Below are positions 26,800 through 36,389 of a stretch of DNA of 64,000 nt, one piece after another. The stretch spans positions 2,760,842 through 2,824,841 of the forward strand of contig NZ_LT984895.1 in assembly GCF_900258505.1 (NCBI RefSeq), given 5' to 3'. The stretch comes from Brachybacterium timonense (lineage in GTDB: Bacteria > Actinomycetota > Actinomycetes > Actinomycetales > Dermabacteraceae). A program made the translations under genes and the position numbers. Every line of letters begins with the position of its first letter. Positions within the stretch are counted from its first letter, which is position 1. The notes under the pieces were generated by a model that saw only the letters and a program-made list of their open reading frames with translations, did not search any database and was not told the origin of the DNA.

Positions 26800-26840
26800 A
26801 CCCGTGCCCGGGCGATCAACGGTCAGCCGGTTGCGCTCGT

Positions 26841-26846
26841 TATTCT
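26841..26846 (+). promoter_or_regulatory. -10 box of a leaderless start
   Basis: TATTCT ends 6 nt before the ATG at 26853; no ribosome-binding site. Confidence 0.5.
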
Positions 26847-26852
26847 TGCCTG

Positions 26853-27173
26853 ATGGTCGCCCTGATTCAGACGTGGATCTTCGCCGCCCTCGCCGTTGTG
26901 CTGTTCGCGGTGCAGGTGTGGGCGTTCGTTAACGCCCTGCGGTTCCGGCCGGACGCCTATGTGGCCGCGGGCAAGCGCACAAAGGGTTTCTGGCTGCTGC
27001 TCACCGGGCTGTCGATGCTGCTCGGTTTCCTGTCACTGCCGTCCCCGATCGGGGGGAGCAGCGCCACCCCGCTGCTGATGATCATCGGGATTGTGATCGC
27101 GGGCGTGTTCCTCACCGATGTCCTGCCGGCACTGCGCACCGTGATGGAGAACTCGCGCCGCAACCGCTGGTGA
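26853..27173 (+). CDS. DUF2516 family membrane protein
   Basis: 106 residues, three hydrophobic segments. AVQVWAFVNALRFRPDAYVAAGKRTK and LGFLSLPSPIG are the DUF2516 pattern, a small actinobacterial membrane protein of unknown function. Followed by a strong terminator shared with the convergent aldolase gene. Confidence 0.88.
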   Translation: MVALIQTWIFAALAVVLFAVQVWAFVNALRFRPDAYVAAGKRTKGFWLLLTGLSMLLGFLSLPSPIGGSSATPLLMIIGIVIAGVFLTDVLPALRTVMENSRRNRW

Positions 27174-27199
27174 CCTCTCGCGCGCCACACTCTCACAGC

Positions 27200-27235
27200 A
27201 TGGCGCCCGCCCCGATCACTCGGGGCGGGCGCCAT
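27200..27235. terminator. Terminator hairpin between DUF2516 and fba
   Basis: ATGGCGCCCGCCCCG (27200-27214) and its exact complement (27221-27235) form a 15-bp stem with a 6-nt loop. It lies between two convergent genes and has no marked T tract on either side. Confidence 0.8.
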
Positions 27236-27288
27236 CTACCGTTCAGGTGCCGACGCGAGCTCCTCGACGGCCCCGCCTCGGCGCCGGA

Positions 27289-28317
<1,029 letters not shown>

Positions 28318-28586
28318 TCGGCTGCTCCTTCGTTCATCAGGGGAACGCTCGACGAGCCGGCGGCGCAGGACTTCCCGCGCAGGCCCGTCCGTGCTCCCTC
28401 ATCATCCCACAGCCGAGCTCGCGACGAGCGGGACTGCGGTGATGAAAGCGAGGGAGTGACAGGGCGCGTGCGTTGATGCTGGTCTGCTGCCGGTTCGCCG
28501 TGGACCTGCTGCCTACCCCGCTGGTTTCTGTACCAGCTCGTCTGTGTCAGCTCGAGACCGGTTCGCACCGCTCCGGTCGCGGCCTG

Positions 28587-29219
28587 CTACTGCTGAGGGC
28601 TGTGCTGACCCACCCAGGTGTGCATAGCGATCGCTGCGGCGGCGGCAACGTTCAGCGAGCGGGTCGAGCCGTACTGGGTGATCGCGACCGTGAGGTCAGC
28701 GATCTCGAGCAGTTCCTGGCTGAGTCCCGGGCCTTCCTGCCCGAAGACGAGCACGCTGCGTTCAGGCAACGGCGTGTTCTCCAGCGGGAGCGCTCCGGGC
28801 ACAAGGTCGACGGCGACGATGCTGCGCTGTTCCGCGTGCGCCCAGTCGCGCAGGTGAACGGCGTCGGGGTGGTGGATTTCGTGCTGGTAGCGGTCGGTCA
28901 CCATGGCGCCGCGTCGATTCCAGCGGCGTCGCCCGACGATGTGGAAGGCCTCTACGGCGAAGGCGTTCGCGGTGCGGACGATGGAGCCGATGTTGGCGTC
29001 GTGCTCGAGGTTCTCGATCGCCACGTGGAGGACGTGCCGATGCTGGTCAAGATCCGCCACGATCGCTTCACGGCGCCAGTAGCGGTAGCGGTCGACCACG
29101 TTGCGGCGATCGCCGTGCTCGAGAAGGTCGGGGTCAAGCCGCGGATCATCAGGCCAGGGCAACGGGTGAGGGCCAACACCGACCTCGCGTTCCTCCGTGC
29201 CGTTCACGCGATCGTTCAC
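28587..29219 (-). CDS. TrmH (SpoU) family RNA 2'-O-methyltransferase
   Basis: 210 residues. SPOUT motifs in order: ENLEHDANIGSIVRTANAF (motif 1), VLVFGQEGPGLSQELLE (motif 2) and STRSLNVAAAAAIAM (motif 3), the last two forming the knot that binds S-adenosylmethionine. Methylates a ribose in tRNA or rRNA; target unknown. An N-terminal 70-residue part is polar. Its start overlaps the DedA gene stop by 4 bp, so DedA and this gene form one operon. Confidence 0.9.
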   Translation of the reverse strand: MNDRVNGTEEREVGVGPHPLPWPDDPRLDPDLLEHGDRRNVVDRYRYWRREAIVADLDQHRHVLHVAIENLEHDANIGSIVRTANAFAVEAFHIVGRRRWNRRGAMVTDRYQHEIHHPDAVHLRDWAHAEQRSIVAVDLVPGALPLENTPLPERSVLVFGQEGPGLSQELLEIADLTVAITQYGSTRSLNVAAAAAIAMHTWVGQHSPQQ

Positions 29220-30025
29220 GCGCGCGGCTCCCCTGGATGCTCCGGCTCGCTCCGCTGGTCATTCGGCTCGGCGCACTGGCCGTCGCGCGTCCCTGCCTGG
29301 TCGCCCCGCCCCGTCGGCGCCAACGGGCTGCTTTCCTGCGCGCCGGCGTTCTCCCTGCGTGCTTTCTCCCGATCCAGGCGAGCGTTCTCCTCGGCATCTG
29401 GGTCAGGCAGGCCCAGCTGCCGTCGGCGCTTCTCGCGGCGGATCAGCGAGATGAACCACCACAGCAGGAGCAGCAGAATGATCACGTACACGACCTTGGA
29501 TAGGACGTTCGTGTACGGCTCGATCACGTGCCAGTTGTGGCCCAGGGTGTAGCCGAAGGTCACGAAGATCGCGTTCCAGATGCCGCTGCCGAGCGCCGTC
29601 AGCAGCGTGAACTTTCCCAGAGGCATGGCGTACAGGCCGGCTGGAATGGAGACCAGTGAGCGGATTCCAGGGACCATACGGCCGAAGAAGATGCCCTTCA
29701 TGCCGTGTTTGTCCATCCACTCGACCGTGCGGTCGTAGTCCTCGACGTGGATCAGCGGGAGGCGGATGAAGACGTTTCGCAGCCGCTCCGGGCCCAGCAA
29801 GCGCCCCAGGCCGTACAGCAGCCAGGCACCGGTCACCGACCCGACGATCGACCACAGCAGGATGCCAATGAAGGTGTTGTCCGGTCCGGCTGCAGTGACG
29901 CCCGCCAGTGGCAGGATCACCTCCGAGGGGATCGGCGGGAACACGTTCTCGAGGAAGATGAGCAGCGCGACGCCGAAGCCGCCCAGGTCGTTCATCGTGT
30001 TCACGGCCCAGTCGACGATGTTCAT
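29216..30025 (-). CDS. DedA family membrane protein
   Basis: 269 residues, about five hydrophobic segments. FLENVFPPIPSEVILPLAG and FFGRMVPGIRSLVSIPAGLYAM are typical DedA (SNARE-associated) motifs; family members scramble or flip polyprenyl and phospholipid carriers. The C-terminal 80 residues are charged and cytosolic. GGAGG precedes the ATG. Confidence 0.9.
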   Translation of the reverse strand: MNIVDWAVNTMNDLGGFGVALLIFLENVFPPIPSEVILPLAGVTAAGPDNTFIGILLWSIVGSVTGAWLLYGLGRLLGPERLRNVFIRLPLIHVEDYDRTVEWMDKHGMKGIFFGRMVPGIRSLVSIPAGLYAMPLGKFTLLTALGSGIWNAIFVTFGYTLGHNWHVIEPYTNVLSKVVYVIILLLLLWWFISLIRREKRRRQLGLPDPDAEENARLDREKARRENAGAQESSPLAPTGRGDQAGTRDGQCAEPNDQRSEPEHPGEPRA

Positions 30026-30117
30026 GCATCCTCCGCAGGTCGAGTCTCAGCTGCCTCGCCGTCGGCTGCGCGGATGCGCGGGCGGGCCGCAGACCATGCT
30101 AGAGCCCCGCCACTGGC

Positions 30118-30123
30118 TACTCT
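30118..30123 (+). promoter_or_regulatory. -10 box of a leaderless start
   Basis: TACTCT ends 6 nt before the ATG at 30130. Confidence 0.5.
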
Positions 30124-30129
30124 CTGCAC

Positions 30130-31053
30130 ATGACCTTCAACCCGAATGCGGAGATCCGCTCCGACAACGTCAGCCGCGGTGGCTCGGGCGGTGGTTTCCG
30201 ACCCGGTGGTCGCGGCGGTATCGCGATCGGCGGCGGCGCCGGTGGCTGTCTCCTGCTCGTGCTGGTGCTCGTGTACGCCCTGATGGGCGGCAACCCACTG
30301 GACCTGCTCGGTGGTGGCGGCGCAGCGCCGCAACAGCAGGAGCCGGTGGCGGAGGGCGGACGTCTGCAGGAGTGCGAGACCGGCGCGGATGCCAATGAGC
30401 GCGATGACTGCCTGGTCCAGGCCACGGTCGAATCGGCGGATTCGCTGTGGTCGCAGCTCGCTCCGGACAGCGGGATTCGTTTCCAGGAGCCGCGCGGCCG
30501 GGTGTTCTCCGGTCAGGCGCAGACGGGGTGTGGGGCTGCCTCGGCGGACGTCGGCCCCTTCTACTGCCCGGCTGACAGCACGATCTATGTCGACGTCAGC
30601 TTCTACCAGCAGCTGGAGCAACATTTCGGGGCCGACGGCGGCCAGTTGGCGAAGGCGTATGTGGTGGCGCATGAGTACGGCCATCACATCCAGAACCTCG
30701 AGGGCACGCTCACGCGGGTCGACCACAACGACACCGGCCCGCAGGGCGCCATGGTGCGGCTCGAGCTGCAGGCCGACTGCTATGCGGGGGTGTGGGCGCA
30801 TCATGCGTCCGACACCGTCGACGATGAGGGCGTGCCGATGCTGGAACCGCTGACGCGCGAGGACGTCGCCTCAGCGCTGTCTGCGGCGTCTGCTGTGGGT
30901 GATGACCACATTCAGGGTGAGGTCGCCGGTGGTCAGGTGATCCCCGATACGTGGACGCATGGTTCCTCGGAGCAGCGCCAGGGCTGGTTCATGCGCGGGT
31001 ACGAGAAGGGCACTGTGGCCGCATGCGACACGTTCGCGGCGGATCAGGTCTGA
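30130..31053 (+). CDS. Neutral zinc metallopeptidase (KPN_02809/YpfJ family)
   Basis: 307 residues. Short Gly-rich N-terminus, one membrane segment at about 36-56, then an external zinc-protease domain with HEYGHHIQNLEG (HExxH, about 180-191) and a downstream Glu in LQADCYAGVWAHHA, the usual third-ligand area. Cys residues in GCGAA, YCPAD and DDC may form disulfides outside the cell. The substrate is unknown. Starts without a ribosome-binding site behind a TACTCT box. Confidence 0.9.
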   Translation: MTFNPNAEIRSDNVSRGGSGGGFRPGGRGGIAIGGGAGGCLLLVLVLVYALMGGNPLDLLGGGGAAPQQQEPVAEGGRLQECETGADANERDDCLVQATVESADSLWSQLAPDSGIRFQEPRGRVFSGQAQTGCGAASADVGPFYCPADSTIYVDVSFYQQLEQHFGADGGQLAKAYVVAHEYGHHIQNLEGTLTRVDHNDTGPQGAMVRLELQADCYAGVWAHHASDTVDDEGVPMLEPLTREDVASALSAASAVGDDHIQGEVAGGQVIPDTWTHGSSEQRQGWFMRGYEKGTVAACDTFAADQV

Positions 31054-31125
31054 GCAGCTGCCGGCCGAGCGCCCTGCCGTCGGCCTGGATCCCCAGCGCC
31101 GTTCGGGCGCGCGGTCGAGCGGGGC

Positions 31126-31791
31126 TCAGATCTCCAGTTCGGCGATGTCGTAGGCGGCGAGGTAGCGGTATCCGGCCTGTTCAACAGCGCGCCGGGAGTC
31201 CTCACTGCGGTGCACGATCACGGCGACTGCGGCGATCTCGGCTCCGGCGTCGGCGAGCGCTGAGCAGGCGGTGAGCACGCTGCCGCCGGTGGTGGAGGTG
31301 TCCTCGACGGCGACGACACGCCTGCCTGCGACGTCGGGCCCCTCGATCCGGCGCTGGAGACCATACTCTTTCGTGGTCTTACGTACGACGAACGCGTCGA
31401 TCGGGCCGGTGCGTTCCGGGTCCGCTGCGGCGGCGTGCATGATCGCGGTGCCGACGGGGTCGGCGCCCAGAGTGAGTCCGCCGACGGCCTCGATGCCGGG
31501 CACGACTCCCTCGCGGCGCAGCAGATCCAACATGACCCGGCCGACGAGTGGCGCGGCCTCATGGTGCAGGGTGATGCGGCGCAGGTCAACGTAATGATCG
31601 GCCTCCTGCCCGGAGGACAGCACGACGTGGCCGCGCACAACGGCAAGGTCGCGAATCAGGCAGCGCAGGCGCTCACGGTCCTCTGCCGCACCGGGGCGCT
31701 CCTGGTCGGGATTGCCTGCACCGAGGCCGGTCGTGGACGGATCGGGGGCGAGGGTGGAGCGCTCAGGCTGCGGGTCAGCGAGGTTCGACAT
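31126..31791 (-). CDS. pyrE: Orotate phosphoribosyltransferase
   Basis: 221 residues. The PRPP-binding motif VVAVEDTSTTGGS is at about 155-167, and SSGQEADHYVDLRRITL and VGGLTLGADPVGTAI are PyrE segments. Makes orotidine 5'-phosphate in pyrimidine synthesis. The first 35 residues are a polar extension not needed for the fold. A TACGCT box ends 6 nt before the ATG. Not linked to other pyr genes here. Confidence 0.94.
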   Translation of the reverse strand: MSNLADPQPERSTLAPDPSTTGLGAGNPDQERPGAAEDRERLRCLIRDLAVVRGHVVLSSGQEADHYVDLRRITLHHEAAPLVGRVMLDLLRREGVVPGIEAVGGLTLGADPVGTAIMHAAAADPERTGPIDAFVVRKTTKEYGLQRRIEGPDVAGRRVVAVEDTSTTGGSVLTACSALADAGAEIAAVAVIVHRSEDSRRAVEQAGYRYLAAYDIAELEI

Positions 31792-31797
31792 GCCGCC

Positions 31798-31803
31798 AGC
31801 GTA
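31798..31803 (-). promoter_or_regulatory. -10 box of pyrE
   Basis: TACGCT on the minus strand, 6 nt before the pyrE ATG, no ribosome-binding site. Confidence 0.5.
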
Positions 31804-31881
31804 CTGCCGGACCGCGAGACCGCAGGGCTGTCAGACGTGTGCCGGGCAGCGAATCAGTCGGGAATCCCGCGCACTGCAGGG

Positions 31882-32727
31882 TCAGGAGTCGTCGCACTGC
31901 CAGGGGGCGTGCAGGTCGCGGGCGCTCGCGCGGCGCCGTGACCGGCGCAGCGCACGACGCCCGAGGCGGGCGGACCAGGCCGGGCCGGTCAGCAACCGCA
32001 TCAGGCGGCGCGGAGCGATGCGGGAGACCTCCCCTGCGGTGCGGTACGTGATCGAGGGAATGGACAGCACCTGGCCTTTCGCAGCGTCCTTGAGTCCCTG
32101 TTCCACAACGAATGGCGCTTTCAACCAGCCCACGCGCGGCAGCCCGTCCATGCTGATGGCGGCGCGCTCATGGAACTCCGTCTGCACGAATCCGGGCAGC
32201 AGTGCGGTGGCGGTGACGCCGGTGCCCTTCAGCTCCACCGCAAGGGACTCTGTGAAGACGGTGACCCAGCTCTTGGAGGCGGCGTAGGGCCCGGCAGCGG
32301 TGTAACCGGCGAGCGAGGACACATTGATGATGGCGCCTCGTCGGCGCTGCACCATGGTGCGGGCGGCGGCGTGGGAAAGCACGAGCACGGCACGCATCAG
32401 GGTGTCCATCTGCTTTTCGTGGTCCTGGATGCCGACCTCGAGGAATCCGCCGCGCAACCCGTACCCGGCGTTATTGACGAGCAGGTCGATGGGGGCGACG
32501 GGATCGGTGAGCCGCAGCGCGACTTTCTCGAGCCGAGCCCGGTCGGAGAGATCGGCGGGCAACACCTCGATCTGCACGTCGTGGGCGTCGGTGATCTGGG
32601 CGGCGACAGCTCGCATCCGTGCCTCGTCACGGGAGACGAGGACCAGGTCGTGGCCGGTGCCCGCGAGCTGCCAGGCGAACTCGAGCCCGAGCCCGGAGGT
32701 CGAGCCGGTCACCAGTGCGCGGGTCAT
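31882..32727 (-). CDS. SDR family oxidoreductase
   Basis: 281 residues from the ATG at 32727. ALVTGSTSGLGLEFA (about 4-18) is the cofactor loop, LVNNAGYG follows near 85, and YAASK (about 151-155) gives the catalytic Tyr and Lys with NVSSLAG before it. Similar to the DltE/YqjQ type of SDR with unknown substrate. The last 40 residues are basic. A TACGCT box ends 7 nt upstream of the ATG. Confidence 0.87.
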   Translation of the reverse strand: MTRALVTGSTSGLGLEFAWQLAGTGHDLVLVSRDEARMRAVAAQITDAHDVQIEVLPADLSDRARLEKVALRLTDPVAPIDLLVNNAGYGLRGGFLEVGIQDHEKQMDTLMRAVLVLSHAAARTMVQRRRGAIINVSSLAGYTAAGPYAASKSWVTVFTESLAVELKGTGVTATALLPGFVQTEFHERAAISMDGLPRVGWLKAPFVVEQGLKDAAKGQVLSIPSITYRTAGEVSRIAPRRLMRLLTGPAWSARLGRRALRRSRRRASARDLHAPWQCDDS

Positions 32728-32734
32728 GCCTCTC

Positions 32735-32740
32735 AGCGTA
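32735..32740 (-). promoter_or_regulatory. -10 box of the SDR gene
   Basis: TACGCT on the minus strand, 7 nt before the ATG. Confidence 0.45.
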
Positions 32741-32839
32741 GTGCGCGGCGGTCCGCACGGGCAGCGGTGCGACACAACCGGGCAAAGCCGCAGCAGGGAC
32801 GTGGCAGGGACGTGCGCTGCGGGCTGCGGGGAGGGCCCG

Positions 32840-32845
32840 TAGGAT
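32840..32845 (+). promoter_or_regulatory. -10 box of the exonuclease III gene
   Basis: TAGGAT ends 7 nt before the ATG at 32853. Confidence 0.5.
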
Positions 32846-32852
32846 CGATCGC

Positions 32853-33653
32853 ATGCGCATCGCCACCTGGAATATCAATTCATTGCGTGCCCGCACGGAT
32901 CGTGTGCTCGCCTTCCTGGAGCGCCATCAGGTCGACGTGCTCGCCCTGCAAGAGATCAAGGCGAAGCCCGCGCAGCTGGACCTGTCGGTGTTCGAAAGTG
33001 CCGGTTACGAGACGGCGGCACACGGACTGAACCAGTGGAACGGCGTGGCGATCCTGTCCCGGGTGGGGCTCACCGATGTGCAGACTGAGCTGCCGGCGCT
33101 GCCGGTGTGGCCCGCGGATGATTCCGGCGTGGTGGAAGCACGCTCACTGGGTGCAACCGTGGGCGAAGGGTTGCGGATCTGGTCGCTGTATGTGCCCAAT
33201 GGCCGGGAAATCGATCATCCGCACTACCAGTACAAGTTGCAGTGGCTGGAGGCGTTGCGCGCCGAGGGAGCACGCGCATTGGCGGAGGATTCGCAGGCGC
33301 GGATCGCGCTCGTGGGTGACTTCAACGTGGCGCCGCAGGATGAGGATGTGTGGTCGATGGAGTACTTCGAGGGCCGCACGCATGTGACCGAGCCGGAGCG
33401 GGCTGCGTTCCGCGCCGTAGTGGAGGCCGGTTTTGCCGACGTCGTGCGCCCTGAGCATCCGGGACCGGGTGTGTATACGTACTGGGACTATCAGCAGCTG
33501 CGCTTCCCGAAGAAGGAGGGCATGCGGATCGACTTCGTGCTGGGCTCCCCCGCGCTGCAGTCGGCTGTGCGCGGCTCTTTCATCGATCGGGAGGAGCGCA
33601 AGGGCAAGGGGGCGTCCGATCATGCGCCCGTGGTGGTCGATCTGGAGTTCTGA
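32853..33653 (+). CDS. xth: Exodeoxyribonuclease III
   Basis: 266 residues. AP-endonuclease fold with catalytic motifs in order: TWNINSLRAR (Asn), LQEIKAKP (Glu metal ligand), YVPNG (Tyr), LVGDFNVAP (Asp-Asn), RIDFVL and SDHAPVVVDL (Asp-His pair). Cuts DNA 5' to abasic sites and trims 3' ends in base-excision repair. Length matches ExoA/XthA. Ends before a strong hairpin. Confidence 0.95.
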   Translation: MRIATWNINSLRARTDRVLAFLERHQVDVLALQEIKAKPAQLDLSVFESAGYETAAHGLNQWNGVAILSRVGLTDVQTELPALPVWPADDSGVVEARSLGATVGEGLRIWSLYVPNGREIDHPHYQYKLQWLEALRAEGARALAEDSQARIALVGDFNVAPQDEDVWSMEYFEGRTHVTEPERAAFRAVVEAGFADVVRPEHPGPGVYTYWDYQQLRFPKKEGMRIDFVLGSPALQSAVRGSFIDREERKGKGASDHAPVVVDLEF

Positions 33654-33984
33654 GCCGAGGCCGACGACCGACGGGTCGACACGAGAAGAGCGGCGTCGCA
33701 GTGGCTGCGGCGCCGCTCCCAACGAGCGCGGATGCGGGATCAGGCGTGTTTCGTCGTCACGGTCCGCTGTCGGCTTCTCCGTGACCGGTCCGTTACGGGG
33801 ACCAGTCGCACGTGGGTTCCGGATCCGCTGTCTCGTCGTTGTGGGAAGAACACTACTCCTGTGACGCATACCACGCAAGCCCTCGGTGACCTGCGCGCTC
33901 ACTCGCCGTTCCTCCCCAAGACCGCTTGTCCCCGATCCGTCGGCGGGAGCTGAATCGGGTCGTCGAATCCGCGACGGTGGCTGC
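33654..33984. other. 331-bp intergenic stretch upstream of the tad locus
   Basis: Contains the xth terminator at its left end. From about 33720 to 33984 I see no convincing gene. The region probably holds the tad promoter, but no clear -35/-10 pair or repeat could be fixed. Confidence 0.5.
33688..33718 (+). terminator. Terminator hairpin after xth
   Basis: GAGCGGCGTCGCAG and CTGCGGCGCCGCTC form a 14-bp stem (one G-T pair) around TGG. It lies 35 bp after the stop; no T tract. Confidence 0.65.
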
Positions 33985-35178
33985 ATGACCAGCACAGCTG
34001 CACCGTCCTCCCGCCGGGATCGCACCACACTCAGGCGGGATGGCGCCCCACCTTCACCGCCCGGGGACCATCGTCCTGATCGGACGATCTCGCACGTCCG
34101 GCCTGCTCGCTCATTTCCTTCGGTGCTGACGGCAAGTCCCCGCGCGGGCGGTCGTCCAGACAGCAGTCGCGATGCCGACGTGCCGCCCACGGTGCTCTGG
34201 TGCGGAACCGACGCGCAACTAGGTGCTGCAGTGCGGGATCACGCGATGGCTGCAGGCGTATCCCTGCGCACGAGCGTAGGTGAACCCACGATGGGGTCCG
34301 GCACTGAGGGCACGACCCTGCTCATCACCGATGCGCAGAGCCTGGACAGGATGCCGCGCGCCGAGGGAACCCGCCCCCGCCTGGCTGTCCTCATCCCCGA
34401 CGGCGCACATGATGTGGGCGTGTGGCGCGCAGCGCTCACCCGCGGCGCACGCGCCGTGGTGTCTTTACCCTCGCAGTCCGATGAGCTGCTGGCTCTGCTC
34501 ACCGAGCATGCGCGCCCGCGCCGCAGCACCCGCATCATCGGCATCGTGGCAGGCTGCGGCGGGGCAGGGGCCTCAAGCTTCGCCGCCCGCCCCGCCGCGG
34601 CCGCCCGTGCCCACGGGCCGGTGGTGCTCGTGGACGCTGATCCCACTGGCGGCGGTCTCGACACCCTGATCGAGGCGCCTCCGTTGCGCGGAGTGAGCTG
34701 GATGGACATCGCCGCTACGGGCAGCACGGACACCGATGCGCTGCGGGAGTCGCTGCCGCAGATCGACGACGTACGTCTGCTGTGCACGCATGAGAACGGC
34801 CCCGCCGTCGATGAAGCCTCCCTGGATCGTGCCCTTGCCGCGCTGAGCTTTACCGGCGGAACTGTGGTAGTCGACCTCGCCCCCACTCTGGTGCCCGCGG
34901 CGGCAACGCATCTGGACGAGCTGATGCTGCTCAGCCCGTGCTCGGACCATGCCGTGCGGGCTGCGCAGCGCCGCCAGGCGAGCTGGCGAAACAGCCCGCT
35001 GCGCGGCGGGCTGGTGGCGCGACGCCGTGGTGACCTTCACCCGCACGATGTGGCCGCGGAACTGCGCCTACCCCTGCTGGGGACCTTCCGTGACTCCCCC
35101 GGTGCTGTCCCGCTACTGGATGTACGACGCGGCGGGGCGGACCGCCTGTGCCGGCAACTACTGAAGGACGCCCGATGA
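33985..35178 (+). CDS. CpaE/SsD-like ATPase of the Tad locus
   Basis: 397 residues from the ATG at 33985 (an in-frame ATG at 33886 is possible). An N-terminal disordered part of about 70 residues, a receiver-like region, then a MinD-type domain whose P-loop reads GCGGAGASSFAAR, without the usual Lys pair, followed by VVLVDADPTGGGLD. This is the Helicase/secretion neighbourhood CpaE-like protein (septum-site-determining homologue in mycobacteria), which localises the pilus or division machinery. The stop overlaps the tadA start (ATGA). The start lacks a clear ribosome-binding site. Confidence 0.82.
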   Translation: MTSTAAPSSRRDRTTLRRDGAPPSPPGDHRPDRTISHVRPARSFPSVLTASPRAGGRPDSSRDADVPPTVLWCGTDAQLGAAVRDHAMAAGVSLRTSVGEPTMGSGTEGTTLLITDAQSLDRMPRAEGTRPRLAVLIPDGAHDVGVWRAALTRGARAVVSLPSQSDELLALLTEHARPRRSTRIIGIVAGCGGAGASSFAARPAAAARAHGPVVLVDADPTGGGLDTLIEAPPLRGVSWMDIAATGSTDTDALRESLPQIDDVRLLCTHENGPAVDEASLDRALAALSFTGGTVVVDLAPTLVPAAATHLDELMLLSPCSDHAVRAAQRRQASWRNSPLRGGLVARRRGDLHPHDVAAELRLPLLGTFRDSPGAVPLLDVRRGGADRLCRQLLKDAR

Positions 35179-36389
35179 GCGCCCGCGAGCTAGCCAGCAT
35201 CGACCTGGACTCCCTGCTCGATGCTGTGCGCGAAGACCTCGTGAGGAGCCCCGGCGCGATCGACGTGGCCCGCGTGGCTCGTCTGCTGCGCGCTGGGGAC
35301 CAGGTGCTCGGTGCGGCCGACGTGCTCACCGCAGCCGAGCTCGTACGCGATCACCTCGACGGACTCGGCCCACTGCAGGATCTGATCAGCCCCGGCGTCA
35401 CAGATCTACTGGTCAACGGTGATGGCTCTGTGTGGATCGACGGACGCGACGGCCTGCAGCGCACCGATCGCGTCATGACGGCGCAGCAGGCTCGCGACCT
35501 GGCTGTGCGTCTGGCCGTTAGTGGTGGTCGCCGGCTGGATGACGCAATGCCGTGGGCGGATGCCCACCTGCCCTCCGGCATCCGTTTCCATGCACTCCTG
35601 CCGCCGCTGTCCCCCACCGGCCCGGTGCTGTCATTGCGCCTGCCCGCCGCCGAACCACTGCGGATGGATGACCTCGAATCCCTGGGGGCCTTTCCCGCGG
35701 TGATCGGTGATCTGCTACGGCGCATCGTCGCGGCGCGCGTGCCGTTTCTCGTCACCGGCGGCACGGGGACGGGGAAGTCGACGTTGCTGGGCGCCATGCT
35801 CGCCGCCGTTGATGCGAATGAACGGATCGTCATCGTGGAGGACGCCCTGGAGCTGCAGGTCGATCATCCGCACGTGGTGAGCCTGCAGTCACGTCACGCG
35901 AATAGTGAGGGCGCTGGCCTGGTCGACCTCTCCGAGCTGGTGCGACAGTGTCTGCGCATGCGCCCAGATCGCATCGTGCTGGGCGAATGCCGCGGAGCCG
36001 AGATCCGGGACCTGCTCCAGGCGCTCAACACGGGACACGAGGGCGGCTGCGGAACCATCCATGCGAACACCGCAGCCGATGTACCAGCACGCCTCGAAGC
36101 CCTCGGTGCCCTGGCTGGGCTCGACCGTGAGGCACTCGCCGCGCAGGCTGCGAGCGCCCTGGATCTCGTGATCCACCTGGGCCGTACGGCGGCAGGGCGC
36201 TGCCTCCAGGAGATCGCCGTGCTGCACCGGGCCACATCCGGTGCCCTCACCTGTACGAGCGCCCTCACCGTTCACGAGGGCGAGATTCGTCAGGGTCCCG
36301 CGGCTGCGCAGTTACAGCACCTGCTCACGACGGGCTCAGGCATTGGGCCAACAATGCGGCTCGCCCGGACCGGGCGGAGGGCAGCATGA
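35175..36389 (+). CDS. tadA: TadA/CpaF family secretion ATPase
   Basis: 404 residues from the ATG at 35175. Walker A VTGGTGTGKST (about 194-204), Asp box IVIVEDALEL, His box CGTIHANTA, Walker B RIVLGECRGAEI. Hexameric ATPase at the inner face that powers Flp pilus assembly with the TadB/TadC platform. Overlaps the gene before and the gene after by 4 bp each, so all are coupled. Confidence 0.94.
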   Translation: MSARELASIDLDSLLDAVREDLVRSPGAIDVARVARLLRAGDQVLGAADVLTAAELVRDHLDGLGPLQDLISPGVTDLLVNGDGSVWIDGRDGLQRTDRVMTAQQARDLAVRLAVSGGRRLDDAMPWADAHLPSGIRFHALLPPLSPTGPVLSLRLPAAEPLRMDDLESLGAFPAVIGDLLRRIVAARVPFLVTGGTGTGKSTLLGAMLAAVDANERIVIVEDALELQVDHPHVVSLQSRHANSEGAGLVDLSELVRQCLRMRPDRIVLGECRGAEIRDLLQALNTGHEGGCGTIHANTAADVPARLEALGALAGLDREALAAQAASALDLVIHLGRTAAGRCLQEIAVLHRATSGALTCTSALTVHEGEIRQGPAAAQLQHLLTTGSGIGPTMRLARTGRRAA